This document shows positions 8,931 through 17,446 of a stretch of 64,000 nucleotides of DNA, one piece after another. Position numbers and translations under genes: made by a program. Numbering within the stretch: the stretch's first letter is position 1; each line of letters starts with the position of its first letter. The notes under the pieces are model-generated. The model was not told where the DNA came from. It saw only the letters and a program-made list of their open reading frames with translations, and ran no database searches. Where the stretch lies: assembly GCF_008692195.1 (NCBI RefSeq), contig NZ_RXOM01000044.1, forward strand, positions 1 through 64,000. Direction: 5' to 3'. Source of the DNA: Salegentibacter sp. R32. GTDB lineage: Bacteria > Bacteroidota > Bacteroidia > Flavobacteriales > Flavobacteriaceae.

Positions 8931-9569
8931 ATGAAAAAATTATTCAGCCTAATAACCTTACTTTTTTTATTTACTACGCTCACCGCTCAAGAATTTTCTT
9001 ATGGTATTTTATTGGGAGGTAATTTTAAGGATATTGAAGTAGAGGGAGAAGGATTATATGCTGGTTCAGGTTATTCAGCTGTTAATGAACCGGGAGTTCC
9101 TATTAATTTAGGAGCTTACATAGATTATCCTTTCACCAATTCTTTAGGTTTAAAGGCGAATATTTTTTACAGTAAAAATAAAGATGAATATCAATTAGCT
9201 GTAGCTCAATATGAGTCTTACGATTTAGATTTAATCAATTCAACCCTTCAGTTCCAACCTTTGGTGAAATTTGATGTTAATAAGGAATACGGAAAAGGTT
9301 TTTATTTATTGGCAGGTCCTAGAATTTCCTTTGTGTTGGATACCTATGATGCTCGAAATAATTTCGACCAAGAAGCAGAAGACTTTTATAAAAGTGCCAA
9401 TTTTGGAGGAATGTTCGGGTTTGGTTTTGGAATAGGAGAATATATAGGTTTTGAAGTTGTGGGCGATTATGGCTTGTCTAATTTAATCGACAATGATCAA
9501 TTTGAAACCACTACAGCTGGGGCTTATGCAAATCTTTATTTTGATCTAAGTAAACTGGTCAAAAAATAA
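8931..9569 (+). CDS. Outer-membrane beta-barrel protein inside the suf operon
   Basis: 212 residues with a clear signal peptide (hydrophobic LFSLITLLFLFTTL, cleavage after LTAQ). The mature part has amphipathic beta-strands alternating with Gly-rich turns, as in OmpW/PorT-like small barrels: FSYGILLGGNF, LKANIFYSKNK, LLAGPRISFVLD, GMFGFGFGIGEYIG. It ends in a strand with terminal basic residues, YANLYFDLSKLVKK. It lies 13 bp after sufD and 5 bp before sufS, hence co-transcribed. No transport substrate can be inferred. An eight-stranded barrel is likely but was not modelled. Confidence 0.82.
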   Translation: MKKLFSLITLLFLFTTLTAQEFSYGILLGGNFKDIEVEGEGLYAGSGYSAVNEPGVPINLGAYIDYPFTNSLGLKANIFYSKNKDEYQLAVAQYESYDLDLINSTLQFQPLVKFDVNKEYGKGFYLLAGPRISFVLDTYDARNNFDQEAEDFYKSANFGGMFGFGFGIGEYIGFEVVGDYGLSNLIDNDQFETTTAGAYANLYFDLSKLVKK

Positions 9570-9574
9570 CAATA

Positions 9575-10801
9575 ATGGAATTATCCAATTTAGATATAGA
9601 AAAAATACGAGCAGATTTTCCCATACTTTCACGTAAAGTAAATGGACATCCGTTGGTATATTTTGATAATGCCGCCACATCACAAACACCCAAAGCGGTC
9701 ATTGATGCGATTGTAGAATATTACGAAGGCTACAACGCCAATATTCATCGGGGCGTGCATAGTCTATCACAAGAAGCTACCGATGCTTATGAAGAAGCCC
9801 GGGAAACCATAAGAGCCCATTTTAATGCCCAGAAGAAAGAAGAAATCATTTTCACTTCAGGAACCACCCACGGAATTAACTTGGTGGCCAATGGTTTTGC
9901 ATCAGAATTAAAAACAGGTGATGAGGTGATTGTTTCTGCCTTAGAACATCACTCCAATATTGTTCCTTGGCAAATGCTTTGTGAAAAAACCGGGGCCCAA
10001 TTAAAAGTCATCCCAATGACGGAATCGGGTGAATTGGATATAGAAGCTTTTGAGGATTTATTGAATAAAAATACCAAATTAGTATTTGTTAATCATGTGT
10101 CCAATGCTTTAGGAACAGTGAATCCTATTCAAAAAATTATTACCGATGCACATCAAAAAGGAGCTGCTGTGTTAATTGATGGAGCTCAAGCTGCACCACA
10201 TATTAAGGCAGACGTGCAAGCTTTAGATGTCGATTTTTATGTAGTTTCCGGTCATAAAATGTGTGGCCCTACTGGAGTGGGAGTACTTTATGGAAAGGAA
10301 GAATGGTTAAATAAACTTCCTCCCTATCAAGGAGGTGGTGAGATGATTGACCAAGTTACTTTTGAAAAAACCACTTATGCCGGATTACCGCATAAATTTG
10401 AAGCAGGAACGCCTAACATTTGTGGAGGAATCGCTTTTGGAAAAGCCATCGATTATTTAAATGAAATAGGTTTTGAAACCATCGCTGCTTACGAACATGA
10501 ACTGTTGACCTACGCGACAGCACAGTTATTAGAAATTGAAGGTGTAAAAATTTACGGAACTTCAAAAGAAAAAACCGCTGTCATTTCTTTCAATATAGAA
10601 GGAATTCATCCCTACGATATCGGAACTATCATCGATAAATTAGGTATTGCCGTAAGAACCGGTCATCACTGTGCGCAACCTATTATGGATTATTATAAAA
10701 TACCGGGAACGGTGAGAGCTTCTTTCAGTTTCTACAATACTAAAGAAGAAATAGATGCTTTTGTTCAGGCGGTGAAAAGAGCAAAAATTATGTTATCTTA
10801 A
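9575..10801 (+). CDS. sufS: Cysteine desulfurase SufS
   Basis: Group II PLP-dependent cysteine desulfurase. It releases sulfur from cysteine as a protein persulfide, passed via SufE to the SufBCD scaffold. In the 408 residues, FDNAATSQTPK is the N-terminal substrate segment. HHSNIVPWQ and IDGAQAAPH contribute to PLP binding. SGHKMCGPTGVG carries the Schiff-base Lys. RTGHHCAQPIM carries the catalytic Cys, with the RxGHHCA context that separates SufS from IscS/NifS. Full length. The gene follows the barrel gene by 5 bp. Confidence 0.96.
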   Translation: MELSNLDIEKIRADFPILSRKVNGHPLVYFDNAATSQTPKAVIDAIVEYYEGYNANIHRGVHSLSQEATDAYEEARETIRAHFNAQKKEEIIFTSGTTHGINLVANGFASELKTGDEVIVSALEHHSNIVPWQMLCEKTGAQLKVIPMTESGELDIEAFEDLLNKNTKLVFVNHVSNALGTVNPIQKIITDAHQKGAAVLIDGAQAAPHIKADVQALDVDFYVVSGHKMCGPTGVGVLYGKEEWLNKLPPYQGGGEMIDQVTFEKTTYAGLPHKFEAGTPNICGGIAFGKAIDYLNEIGFETIAAYEHELLTYATAQLLEIEGVKIYGTSKEKTAVISFNIEGIHPYDIGTIIDKLGIAVRTGHHCAQPIMDYYKIPGTVRASFSFYNTKEEIDAFVQAVKRAKIMLS

Positions 10802-10848
10802 GCAGCTGAAGTTTTTAGCCTATATTTCAACCTACTAGATTCTTTTAT

Positions 10849-11262
10849 ATGAAATTAAAAATCTTCATTTTAATTTTTGTGACTTTCAACTTGATAGGTT
10901 GTAAGGATGCAGAAGATAATTCAACTAAAGCTTTAGAAAGTGCTGAATATTCTATAGAAAAGGTGGGAGAGATGTCGGTAAAAGATTTTCAGTTAACGAT
11001 GAATATTGATCTTGAAGAAAATCGCGTAAATGGTTTTGCCGGTTGTAACAGGTATCTTGCAGACTTAAATACTTCGGAAGAGCAAAAATTGAAGTTAAAC
11101 AAATTAGTTTTAACTCGAAAGATGTGTCAAGACGCGATGCCAACAGAAAATAGTTTTTTAGAAGCACTTCGCCAAACGGCAGCTTATCGATTTACACAAG
11201 ATAAACTACAACTTATAAGTGCCGAAGAAAAAGTTTTAATTGAAGCAAAAAAGAACAAATAG
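10849..11262 (+). CDS. META-domain (HslJ-like) lipoprotein
   Basis: 137 residues. A signal peptide with lipobox FNLIGC gives a lipidated Cys at about 18. The mature part carries META/HslJ signatures: VNGFAGCNRYLAD and LTRKMCQDAMPTENSFLEAL, including the two cysteines typical of that fold. META proteins are linked to envelope or heat stress and novobiocin tolerance in E. coli, but their molecular role is unclear. It lies 47 bp after sufS and immediately before sufE (next start 2 nt later). It is the third envelope-protein gene interleaved in this suf operon. Confidence 0.85.
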   Translation: MKLKIFILIFVTFNLIGCKDAEDNSTKALESAEYSIEKVGEMSVKDFQLTMNIDLEENRVNGFAGCNRYLADLNTSEEQKLKLNKLVLTRKMCQDAMPTENSFLEALRQTAAYRFTQDKLQLISAEEKVLIEAKKNK

Positions 11263-11263
11263 T

Positions 11264-11689
11264 TTGAGTAACATAAAAGTAATACAGGAAGAGATTGTAG
11301 AAGAATTCGAAATGTTTGATGATTGGATGCAGCGTTACGAATATATGATTGAGCTGGGAAAATCACTTCCGTTAATCGATGAACAATACAAAACCGAAGA
11401 AAATATCATTAAAGGCTGCCAAAGTAAAGTTTGGGTTCACGCCGATATGCAAGATGGGAAGGTAGTTTTTACTGCCGATAGCGATGCTATTATTACCAAA
11501 GGAATAATTGCTATTTTAATCAGGGTGTTTTCCAATCAAGAGCCTCAAGCTATTCTAGATGCCAATACCGATTTTATAGATGAAATTGGTTTAAAAGAGC
11601 ATTTGTCTCCCACCCGCGCCAACGGATTGGTGAGCATGATTAAACAGTTAAAAATGTATGCTTTGGCATACCAAACCAAAGTAAATTAA
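11264..11689 (+). CDS. sufE: SufE-family sulfur acceptor
   Basis: Accepts persulfide sulfur from SufS and stimulates it. The protein has about 141 residues. FDDWMQRYEYMIELGKSLP is the conserved N-terminal helix. IKGCQSKVWVHAD holds the acceptor Cys in the GCQSxVW motif. The C-terminal LSPTRANGLVSMIKQLK is also typical. The frame is open from an upstream TTG at 11240 inside the lipoprotein gene. The TTG at 11264 is preferred because it begins just after that gene's stop and gives the usual family N-terminus (SNIKVIQEEI). No ATG is available nearby. Confidence 0.93.
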   Translation: MSNIKVIQEEIVEEFEMFDDWMQRYEYMIELGKSLPLIDEQYKTEENIIKGCQSKVWVHADMQDGKVVFTADSDAIITKGIIAILIRVFSNQEPQAILDANTDFIDEIGLKEHLSPTRANGLVSMIKQLKMYALAYQTKVN

Positions 11690-11692
11690 ACA

Positions 11693-12019
11693 ATGAGCGT
11701 AGAAGAAATAGATACTCAAGAGTTAGGAGAGAAGATTGTAAAGGTTTTAAAAACTATTTACGATCCGGAAATTCCGGTAGATATTTACGAATTAGGTCTT
11801 ATTTACGACGTTTTTGTCAATGAAGATTACGACGTGAAAATCTTAATGACCTTAACCACGCCTAATTGTCCGGTAGCAGAAACCCTTCCGCAGGAGGTAG
11901 AGGAAAAGGTGAAGTCATTAGACAAGGTAAATGATGTAGAGCTAGAGCTTACCTTCGACCCGCCTTGGTCTCAAGACTTAATGAGCGAAGAAGCAAAACT
12001 AGAATTAGGAATGTTATGA
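11693..12019 (+). CDS. sufT: SUF-associated DUF59/MIP18-family protein SufT
   Basis: 108-residue DUF59 protein. Family members (SufT, and the eukaryotic relative MIP18/CIA2) help to deliver Fe-S clusters to apoproteins. Visible signatures are TIYDPEIPVDIYELGLIYDV, LTTPNCPVAE with the conserved Cys, and a C-terminal FDPPWSQDLMSEEAKLELG. It starts 3 bp after sufE and ends at a strong hairpin, which probably reduces transcription into the following DUF2480 gene. Confidence 0.92.
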   Translation: MSVEEIDTQELGEKIVKVLKTIYDPEIPVDIYELGLIYDVFVNEDYDVKILMTLTTPNCPVAETLPQEVEEKVKSLDKVNDVELELTFDPPWSQDLMSEEAKLELGML

Positions 12020-12020
12020 T

Positions 12021-12047
12021 AAAAGCCGAAGTTTAATTTCGGCTTTT
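12021..12047 (+). terminator. Intrinsic terminator after sufT
   Basis: Stem AAGCCGAA / TTCGGCTT (12023-12030 and 12038-12045) followed by T residues, directly after the sufT stop. It lies 19 bp before the DUF2480 ATG, so that gene either depends on read-through or has its own start. Confidence 0.75.
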
Positions 12048-12065
12048 TCAGAATTTAAAAATTTT

Positions 12066-12575
12066 ATGGCTGAAGAAATTATCAATAGAGTTGCTAAAAG
12101 TAAACTGGTCACTTTTAATTTAGAAGAATACTATCCGCAAGGAGAACGTGTGCTTTTCGATATTAAAGACTGGCTCTTTGAAGGATTTGTGCTGCGAGAA
12201 AAAGATTTTCGTGAAGCTGTAAAACAACACGACTGGGCGCAATACCAAGATAAGTATTTGGCACTTACTTGCTCTTCAGATGCAATTATTCCGGCTTGGG
12301 CGTATATGTTGATTACTACTGAACTTCAGCCCTATGCGAAAAGAATAATCTTAGGAAATCTTCAACAATTGGAAATCAGCATCTATCAAGATATCATTAA
12401 TGCGATTGAGGTAGAGGAGTTTAGGGATTTGCCTGTTATTGTAAAAGGTTGTTCAAAAAAACCGGTTCCAGAGAATGCTTATCTTCAGATTGTACAGAAA
12501 CTACAGCCGGTGGTCAAAACCATTATGTTTGGCGAAGCTTGCTCATCGGTGCCGCTTTTCAAAAAGAAGAAGTAA
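12066..12575 (+). CDS. DUF2480 family protein
   Basis: 169-residue cytoplasmic protein of unknown function, recognised as the DUF2480 family that accompanies suf genes in Bacteroidota. All three cysteines occur in Cys-Ser pairs: C69 (LALTCSSDAI), C129 (VKGCSKKPVP) and C159 (GEACSSVPLF). Three well-spaced cysteines of this kind could bind a metal or Fe-S cluster, but this is inference. The C-terminus is a Lys-rich tail. It lies just downstream of sufT, beyond the hairpin. No transmembrane segment or signal peptide. Confidence 0.85.
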   Translation: MAEEIINRVAKSKLVTFNLEEYYPQGERVLFDIKDWLFEGFVLREKDFREAVKQHDWAQYQDKYLALTCSSDAIIPAWAYMLITTELQPYAKRIILGNLQQLEISIYQDIINAIEVEEFRDLPVIVKGCSKKPVPENAYLQIVQKLQPVVKTIMFGEACSSVPLFKKKK

Positions 12576-12624
12576 TTCAACTTCACATTTAATAAATCTT
12601 TAAGATTCACTTGTCGAAATAAAT

Positions 12625-12632
12625 TAACTTTG
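12625..12632 (+). promoter_or_regulatory. -7 promoter box (TAACTTTG)
   Basis: Perfect TAnnTTTG, 29 nt upstream of the ATG at 12662. A clear -33 partner was not seen. Confidence 0.45.
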
Positions 12633-12661
12633 TAGGCAATTTTACTATTAAATTTTGCACT

Positions 12662-13570
12662 ATGAAGAAATTATTATTCGTTTTACCTCTTTTACTTTTT
12701 GCTCAAATTAGTTTTGCTCAAGATGATGAAGAATCAGATGAGCCCAAACAAGGCTGGTTAGGGACTGGAACATTTTCATTACTTTTTAATCAAGCCGCTT
12801 TCAATGCCGAATGGCAAGGAGGAGGAACTTCTAACTACGCCGGAAACGCTACCATAAGTTACAATCTTAATTATAACAAAGGTAATTTCACTTGGGACAA
12901 TACTTTTTTAGGTGATTTTGGTTTAACCAAAGTGAAAGACGATAAATACGTAAGAAAAACCAACGATCGCTTAGAGCTGAATTCTGTTGCGGGATGGGAA
13001 ATAAACAATTCAAATTGGTACTATTCTTTCTTTGCCAATTTTAGAACTCAATTTGCAAAAGGTTATGAATATGCTGAAGTAGATGTGGTTGATGAAACTA
13101 CCGGAGATGTAGTAGGTACAGAAACCGTACGAACTGAAACAACACATTTTATGTCTCCCGGTTATTTACAAGTAGGTCCCGGTATCCTTTGGAAAAAGAA
13201 TGAAAATTTTAAAGTGAATTTTGCGCCAGCCACCGCACGATTTATTTTTGTAGATAATAAGTTTACTACTGTTGAAGGTTATGAAGACGGCGATTATTTT
13301 GGTGCATCAATAAGTGCTTATGCCAATTTTGATATCGTGGAAAATGTATCTTTTGAAAATATGCTCAATCTCTATTCAAATTATTTAGAAGATCCCCAAA
13401 ATGTAGATTTAGATTACACCGGAAAATTAAATATGAAAGTGAACGATTACCTTTCCGCAAACTTTATTTTCCAGACCATTTATGATGACAATGCTGTGCG
13501 TGCATTTCAGGTAAGAGAAGTTTTAGGAGTAGGTTTTACCTATAAAATTAATCCACAAGAAGAGGAGTAA
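12662..13570 (+). CDS. DUF3078 domain-containing outer-membrane protein
   Basis: 302 residues with a signal peptide (LLFVLPLLLFAQISFAQ). An acidic stretch DDEESDEPKQGW follows, then the DUF3078 hallmark region FSLLFNQAAFNAEWQGGGT, and many alternating strands up to the terminal VGFTYKIN. DUF3078 proteins are common in Bacteroidota and are thought to be outer-membrane barrels. No substrate is known. It has its own promoter box and stands alone downstream of the suf operon. The repeat-rich gap to the RND operon follows. Confidence 0.85.
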   Translation: MKKLLFVLPLLLFAQISFAQDDEESDEPKQGWLGTGTFSLLFNQAAFNAEWQGGGTSNYAGNATISYNLNYNKGNFTWDNTFLGDFGLTKVKDDKYVRKTNDRLELNSVAGWEINNSNWYYSFFANFRTQFAKGYEYAEVDVVDETTGDVVGTETVRTETTHFMSPGYLQVGPGILWKKNENFKVNFAPATARFIFVDNKFTTVEGYEDGDYFGASISAYANFDIVENVSFENMLNLYSNYLEDPQNVDLDYTGKLNMKVNDYLSANFIFQTIYDDNAVRAFQVREVLGVGFTYKINPQEEE

Positions 13571-13589
13571 TATTCTTTTTTTGAATCAG

Positions 13590-13621
13590 ACCTCACAGGT
13601 TTCCAAAACCTTGTGAGGTTT
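13590..13621. repeat. Palindromic repeat, copy 1
   Basis: Imperfect palindrome beginning ACCTCACAGG and ending CCTTGTGAGGTTT, with a one-base bulge between arms. It is related to copies 2 and 3 through the conserved AGGTTT-n-AAAACC centre. Lying 20 bp after the DUF3078 stop, it could also end that transcript. Confidence 0.7.
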
Positions 13622-13797
13622 AAAAGAGTTAGAGAGAATCTTATTATTTCAAAAAAAGAAAGCTAAGGGTATCCTTGTACATAATAGTGGAGTTTGATTC
13701 AGTATTCTGCAAGATGAATAGCTGAAATAAATTTTTCTACTGAAATATAGGTTTGGTTTGCTTGAAATTAATCAGAAGGCAAGAGAGCTTTTAATAT

Positions 13798-13825
13798 CCT
13801 GCAAGGTTTCTAAAACCTTGTAGGT
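13798..13825. repeat. Palindromic repeat, copy 2
   Basis: CCTGCAAGGTTT and AAACCTTGTAGG arms around a 3-nt centre, with one G-T-type mismatch. It forms an outer inverted pair with copy 3 22 bp downstream: the arms of one are the reverse complement of the other. Confidence 0.75.
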
Positions 13826-13847
13826 ACTCATTTCGAAACACAGAAAA

Positions 13848-13875
13848 CCTACAAGGTCAAAAAAGACCTTGCAGG
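13848..13875. repeat. Palindromic repeat, copy 3
   Basis: CCTACAAGGTC and GACCTTGCAGG arms around an A-rich loop. Together with copy 2 it makes a 78-bp nested inverted structure (13798-13875). Confidence 0.75.
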
Positions 13876-13936
13876 AATTTCTGGAATAAATTTTTATAGG
13901 GTGAGATGCTGAGTCAAGTTAATCAATAACTAAATG

Positions 13937-13967
13937 AAAAGGCTTTCTAAATTTTAGAAAGCCTTTT
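13937..13967. terminator. Terminator of the efflux operon
   Basis: Fourteen-base perfect stem starting AAAAGGCTTTCTAA, with a 3-nt loop, 6 bp beyond the stop of the minus-strand RND gene. It has A/T tracts on both sides, so it can act in both directions. Confidence 0.8.
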
Positions 13968-13972
13968 GTTTT

Positions 13973-16900
13973 TTATGTTTGTGAAGGTTGAAGCTCTTTG
14001 CCGCGTTTTTTCTTCACTTTAATTTTACCGCGGTTGCTCAAGTAGAACATCACCGGAACGATAATTAAGGTGAGGAAAGTAGCGAAGGTTAATCCGAAGA
14101 TTACGGTCCAAGCCAGCGGCCCCCAGAAAACTACGTTATCACCTCCAAAATATATTTTAGGGTCATAATTAATCATTAAGTTGAAGAAATCAATGTTTAA
14201 TCCGGTTGCTAGCGGAATCAATCCAAGAACGGTGGTGATTGCTGTTAACAATACCGGTCTTAACCTAGATTTACCTCCGGCCACAATCACTTCAAAATAT
14301 TGTTGCTTGGTAAGGTGGTCACTTTCTTCTAAACCTAATTGTTCTTTCTTTCTGTCGATTAAAATTTGAGTATAATCAATTAATACAATCGCATTGTTCA
14401 CTACAATTCCGGCTAACGAAATAATTCCCATCATCGTCATAATGATAACGAAATCCATTCCGAAGATAACCAAGCCTAAAAATACTCCTCCTAAACTTAG
14501 GAAAACGGCCATTAAAATGATAATTGGTTTAGAAACAGAGTTAAATTGAGCAACTAATATTAATAAGATTCCACCAACTGCAATTAGTAAAGCTTTTAAT
14601 AAGAAGCCCATGTTTTTTTGTTGTTCTTCCTGTTCTCCGGTAAAGCTATAGCTCATCTCTTCCGGCAGTTCGTAATTTTTTAAATCTTTCTTTAATTGCT
14701 GAACGATTTCATTCCCATTATAGTCTTCCAAGACGTTAGAGTAAAGTGTAATTACCCGTTTAAGGTCATTTCTTTTAATGGAACTAAATGTGGTGGTTTG
14801 TTTTTTATCTACTATTACAGAAATAGGGATTTGCATAATTTCTCCCGTATTCTGGTTTTTAAAGGTAATAGGTTGATTAAAAATTGCGTTTTCGTTGTAA
14901 CGGTTACTTTCGTTAAAACGCACATTAATTTCATAATCATCATCACCTTCTTTGTAGGTGGAGACTTCTTCCCCGTAAATAGCTCGGCGTAAAGTTTGTC
15001 CCACCTGTACGGTAGAAACGCCCAATCTTCCCGCTTTTTTACGATCAACCTGAACATTTAATTCTGGTTTTACTTTATTAACGTCGATTTTCAGTTCTTC
15101 AATTCCATCAATATTTTGCCCGTTAATAAAGGTTCGCATTTTTTCGGCTGCATCAAGCATATCGTCGTAATTCTCGCCGGTGATTTCAATATTAATAGGA
15201 TATCCAGCCGGGGGACCTACTGCATCTTTTTCAACAATTACTGAAGCTCCGGGAAAACCTTTCACCGCTTGTCTAACTTCAGAAAGTACTTGCGAACTTT
15301 CGACGCCTCTACGCTCATTAAATTCGCGCATAGATAAAGTCACTTTTCCTTTATGTGGCATTTCATTTTGCTGTCCGCCATCGGTTTGTGGGTTTCCGGC
15401 TCCTTCCCCTACTTGAGAAATGGCAGATTCTACCATGAAATTATAGCCGTCATTTTCATATTTCTTGATGACTTCGAAAACACGCTTTTCAATTTTTTTG
15501 GTAAGCTCGTTGGTTTTTTCAATATCAGTTCCTTGTGGATATTCAATATATGTAATGATTTGGTTGGGCTCGTTATCCGGGAAAAATAGCACATTGGGTT
15601 GAGCCACTCCGACCAATACAAAACTCAGGATTAAAATTCCGAAGGTTCCGAAGAAAAAGAGGTAGGCTTTTTTTCCTCGTAGGGCGAATCGCAGAAATTT
15701 TTCGTAGAAATTTTCTAAGCGTTTTAGAGATTTATACTGAAAATAATAAACTGCTTTTTTAAGGAACAACCTGTAAATCCATAAAAGAATTACAGCAAGA
15801 ATCATTAAGTTCCCTAAGCCTCTAAATAGCCCGGAATCCATAAGGAAACCGGCTGCTAAAACTACAATTCCGGCAATTCCTAAAATTAAACTTATGCGAA
15901 TGGCTCTTTTTCTTTTCATCTCTTCTTCTTCCACTTGCATAAATTGAGAAGTAAGCATCGAGTTGATAATTAAGGCCACAAATAGAGAAGAACCTAAAAC
16001 TATCGAAAGCGTAATGGGGAAAATAACCATAAACTTACCTATGGTTCCTGGCCAAAGTCCTAAAGGGAAAAATGCTGCTAAAGTAGTGGCGGTGGAAGCG
16101 ATAATGGGCCAAGCAATTTCGCCTAAACCTTGTTTTGCTGCCTTGGCACGGGGCATTCCTTCACTCATTAAGGTATACACATTTTCTACCACCACAATCC
16201 CATTATCTACCAACATCCCCAGTCCCATGACTAGACCAAATAAAACCATGGTGTTTAGCGTATAGCCTAAACTACTTAAGACAATATAAGATAAAAGCAT
16301 TGATAGTGGAATGGCTACTCCAACGAATAGTGCATTTCTAAATCCTAAGAAGAACATTAAGACAGTCACCACCAAAATTACCCCGAAAATAATATTGTTC
16401 ACCAAGTCGTTTACCTGGTTTTCGGTTTTAATGGATTGGTCGTTGGTAATGGAAACGTGAAGTTTTTCGGGTAAATATTCTTCTTTTTCAGTTTCTATAA
16501 TTTGTTTGATTTGCTCTACCGCCTCAATCATATTTTTACCGGCACGCTTTTTAATATCGAGCATAACTACTGGTTCTCCATATTCCCGTGCAAAAGTGGT
16601 TGGGTCTTTCTCTTGAAAATTAACTTCAGCAATGTCCCTTAGATAAGTAACTCCACCTTCTCTTTTCACTACGATGTCTTCTAGTTCTTCCGGGTTTTCA
16701 ATTTCACCTACTACGCGAATGTTTTTTTGTACTCCGTTTTGGGTAACATTACCTCCGGAAATTGTTTTATTTTCAGAACCAATAGCATTAATGACATCGT
16801 TAAAACTAATTTCTGAAGCCGTCATTTTGTATATATCAACGGCGACTTCTACTTCTTTTTCTTCTGCACCACGAATAGTTGCTTCTTTTATTTGAGAAAG

Positions 16901-17446
16901 AAGTTCAATTTTATCCTGAAGGTATTCGGCATAATCTTTTAAACGCTGAACGGGAAAATCTCCGGTGAGATTCACATTCAGGATGGGCATTTCTTCAGAA
17001 ATATTTAAATCGAAAACATTCGGTTCTACTTTGGCACCATTATCTAGGGTAGGCCAAGTAGTTTCTGCCTTCACTAAATCTACCTTGTCCTTTACTTTTT
17101 GCTTTGCCGCATCTACGCCAATATCTTCTTCAAACTCGACAATTACCATGGAATAATCTTGAAGGGTAGTGGAGGTGATTTCCCTCACGCCGGCAACGTC
17201 GTTAAATTCTTCTTCCAGTGGTTCGGTAATAAATTTTTCTACATCTTCTGCTGAATTCCCCGGGTTAATAGAACTAACATATATTTTGGTCTCTACAATT
17301 TCAGGAAATGCTTCCCGCGGCATATTGTAGTAAGACATTAGTCCGCCAAGAAGTACGATGGCAATAATGACGTACACCGTCATTTTATTGTCTATCGCCC
17401 AAGAAGAAATTCCAAATTCTTTATCGGTACTTTTTTTACTGCTCAT
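13973..17446 (-). CDS. Efflux RND transporter permease (HAE family)
   Basis: Inner-membrane proton-driven pump of 1157 residues, longer than the usual 1030-1050. TM1 begins at MTVYVIIAIVLLGG, and the two large periplasmic domains follow TM1 and TM7. The TM4 motif LVDNGIVVVENVY has one Asp where AcrB has two, and the TM10 motif IVVNNAIVLIDY lacks the AcrB Lys. Both substitutions are common outside the AcrB clade. The extra length is a block of about 90 residues between TM6 and TM7 with two added hydrophobic helices (SLILGIAGIVVLAAG, LMILAVILLWIYRLF), giving about 14 predicted helices. It overlaps the adaptor gene by 11 nt and is the last gene of the tetR-tolC-adaptor-RND operon. Substrate unknown. 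Confidence 0.93.
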   Translation of the reverse strand: MSSKKSTDKEFGISSWAIDNKMTVYVIIAIVLLGGLMSYYNMPREAFPEIVETKIYVSSINPGNSAEDVEKFITEPLEEEFNDVAGVREITSTTLQDYSMVIVEFEEDIGVDAAKQKVKDKVDLVKAETTWPTLDNGAKVEPNVFDLNISEEMPILNVNLTGDFPVQRLKDYAEYLQDKIELLSQIKEATIRGAEEKEVEVAVDIYKMTASEISFNDVINAIGSENKTISGGNVTQNGVQKNIRVVGEIENPEELEDIVVKREGGVTYLRDIAEVNFQEKDPTTFAREYGEPVVMLDIKKRAGKNMIEAVEQIKQIIETEKEEYLPEKLHVSITNDQSIKTENQVNDLVNNIIFGVILVVTVLMFFLGFRNALFVGVAIPLSMLLSYIVLSSLGYTLNTMVLFGLVMGLGMLVDNGIVVVENVYTLMSEGMPRAKAAKQGLGEIAWPIIASTATTLAAFFPLGLWPGTIGKFMVIFPITLSIVLGSSLFVALIINSMLTSQFMQVEEEEMKRKRAIRISLILGIAGIVVLAAGFLMDSGLFRGLGNLMILAVILLWIYRLFLKKAVYYFQYKSLKRLENFYEKFLRFALRGKKAYLFFFGTFGILILSFVLVGVAQPNVLFFPDNEPNQIITYIEYPQGTDIEKTNELTKKIEKRVFEVIKKYENDGYNFMVESAISQVGEGAGNPQTDGGQQNEMPHKGKVTLSMREFNERRGVESSQVLSEVRQAVKGFPGASVIVEKDAVGPPAGYPINIEITGENYDDMLDAAEKMRTFINGQNIDGIEELKIDVNKVKPELNVQVDRKKAGRLGVSTVQVGQTLRRAIYGEEVSTYKEGDDDYEINVRFNESNRYNENAIFNQPITFKNQNTGEIMQIPISVIVDKKQTTTFSSIKRNDLKRVITLYSNVLEDYNGNEIVQQLKKDLKNYELPEEMSYSFTGEQEEQQKNMGFLLKALLIAVGGILLILVAQFNSVSKPIIILMAVFLSLGGVFLGLVIFGMDFVIIMTMMGIISLAGIVVNNAIVLIDYTQILIDRKKEQLGLEESDHLTKQQYFEVIVAGGKSRLRPVLLTAITTVLGLIPLATGLNIDFFNLMINYDPKIYFGGDNVVFWGPLAWTVIFGLTFATFLTLIIVPVMFYLSNRGKIKVKKKRGKELQPSQT

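Larger units (their letters stand above)
13571..13972. other. 402-bp gap with three palindromic repeats
   Basis: No coding frame of note on either strand. The gap holds three copies of a 27-28-bp palindromic repeat (listed separately) and the terminator at 13937-13967. The remaining sequence is AT-rich and unremarkable. Confidence 0.6.

Noticed and set aside
13571-13972. CRISPR array in the repeat-rich gap
   Set aside because: The copies are imperfect palindromes with irregular spacing and different arms. No regular spacers and no cas genes are present.
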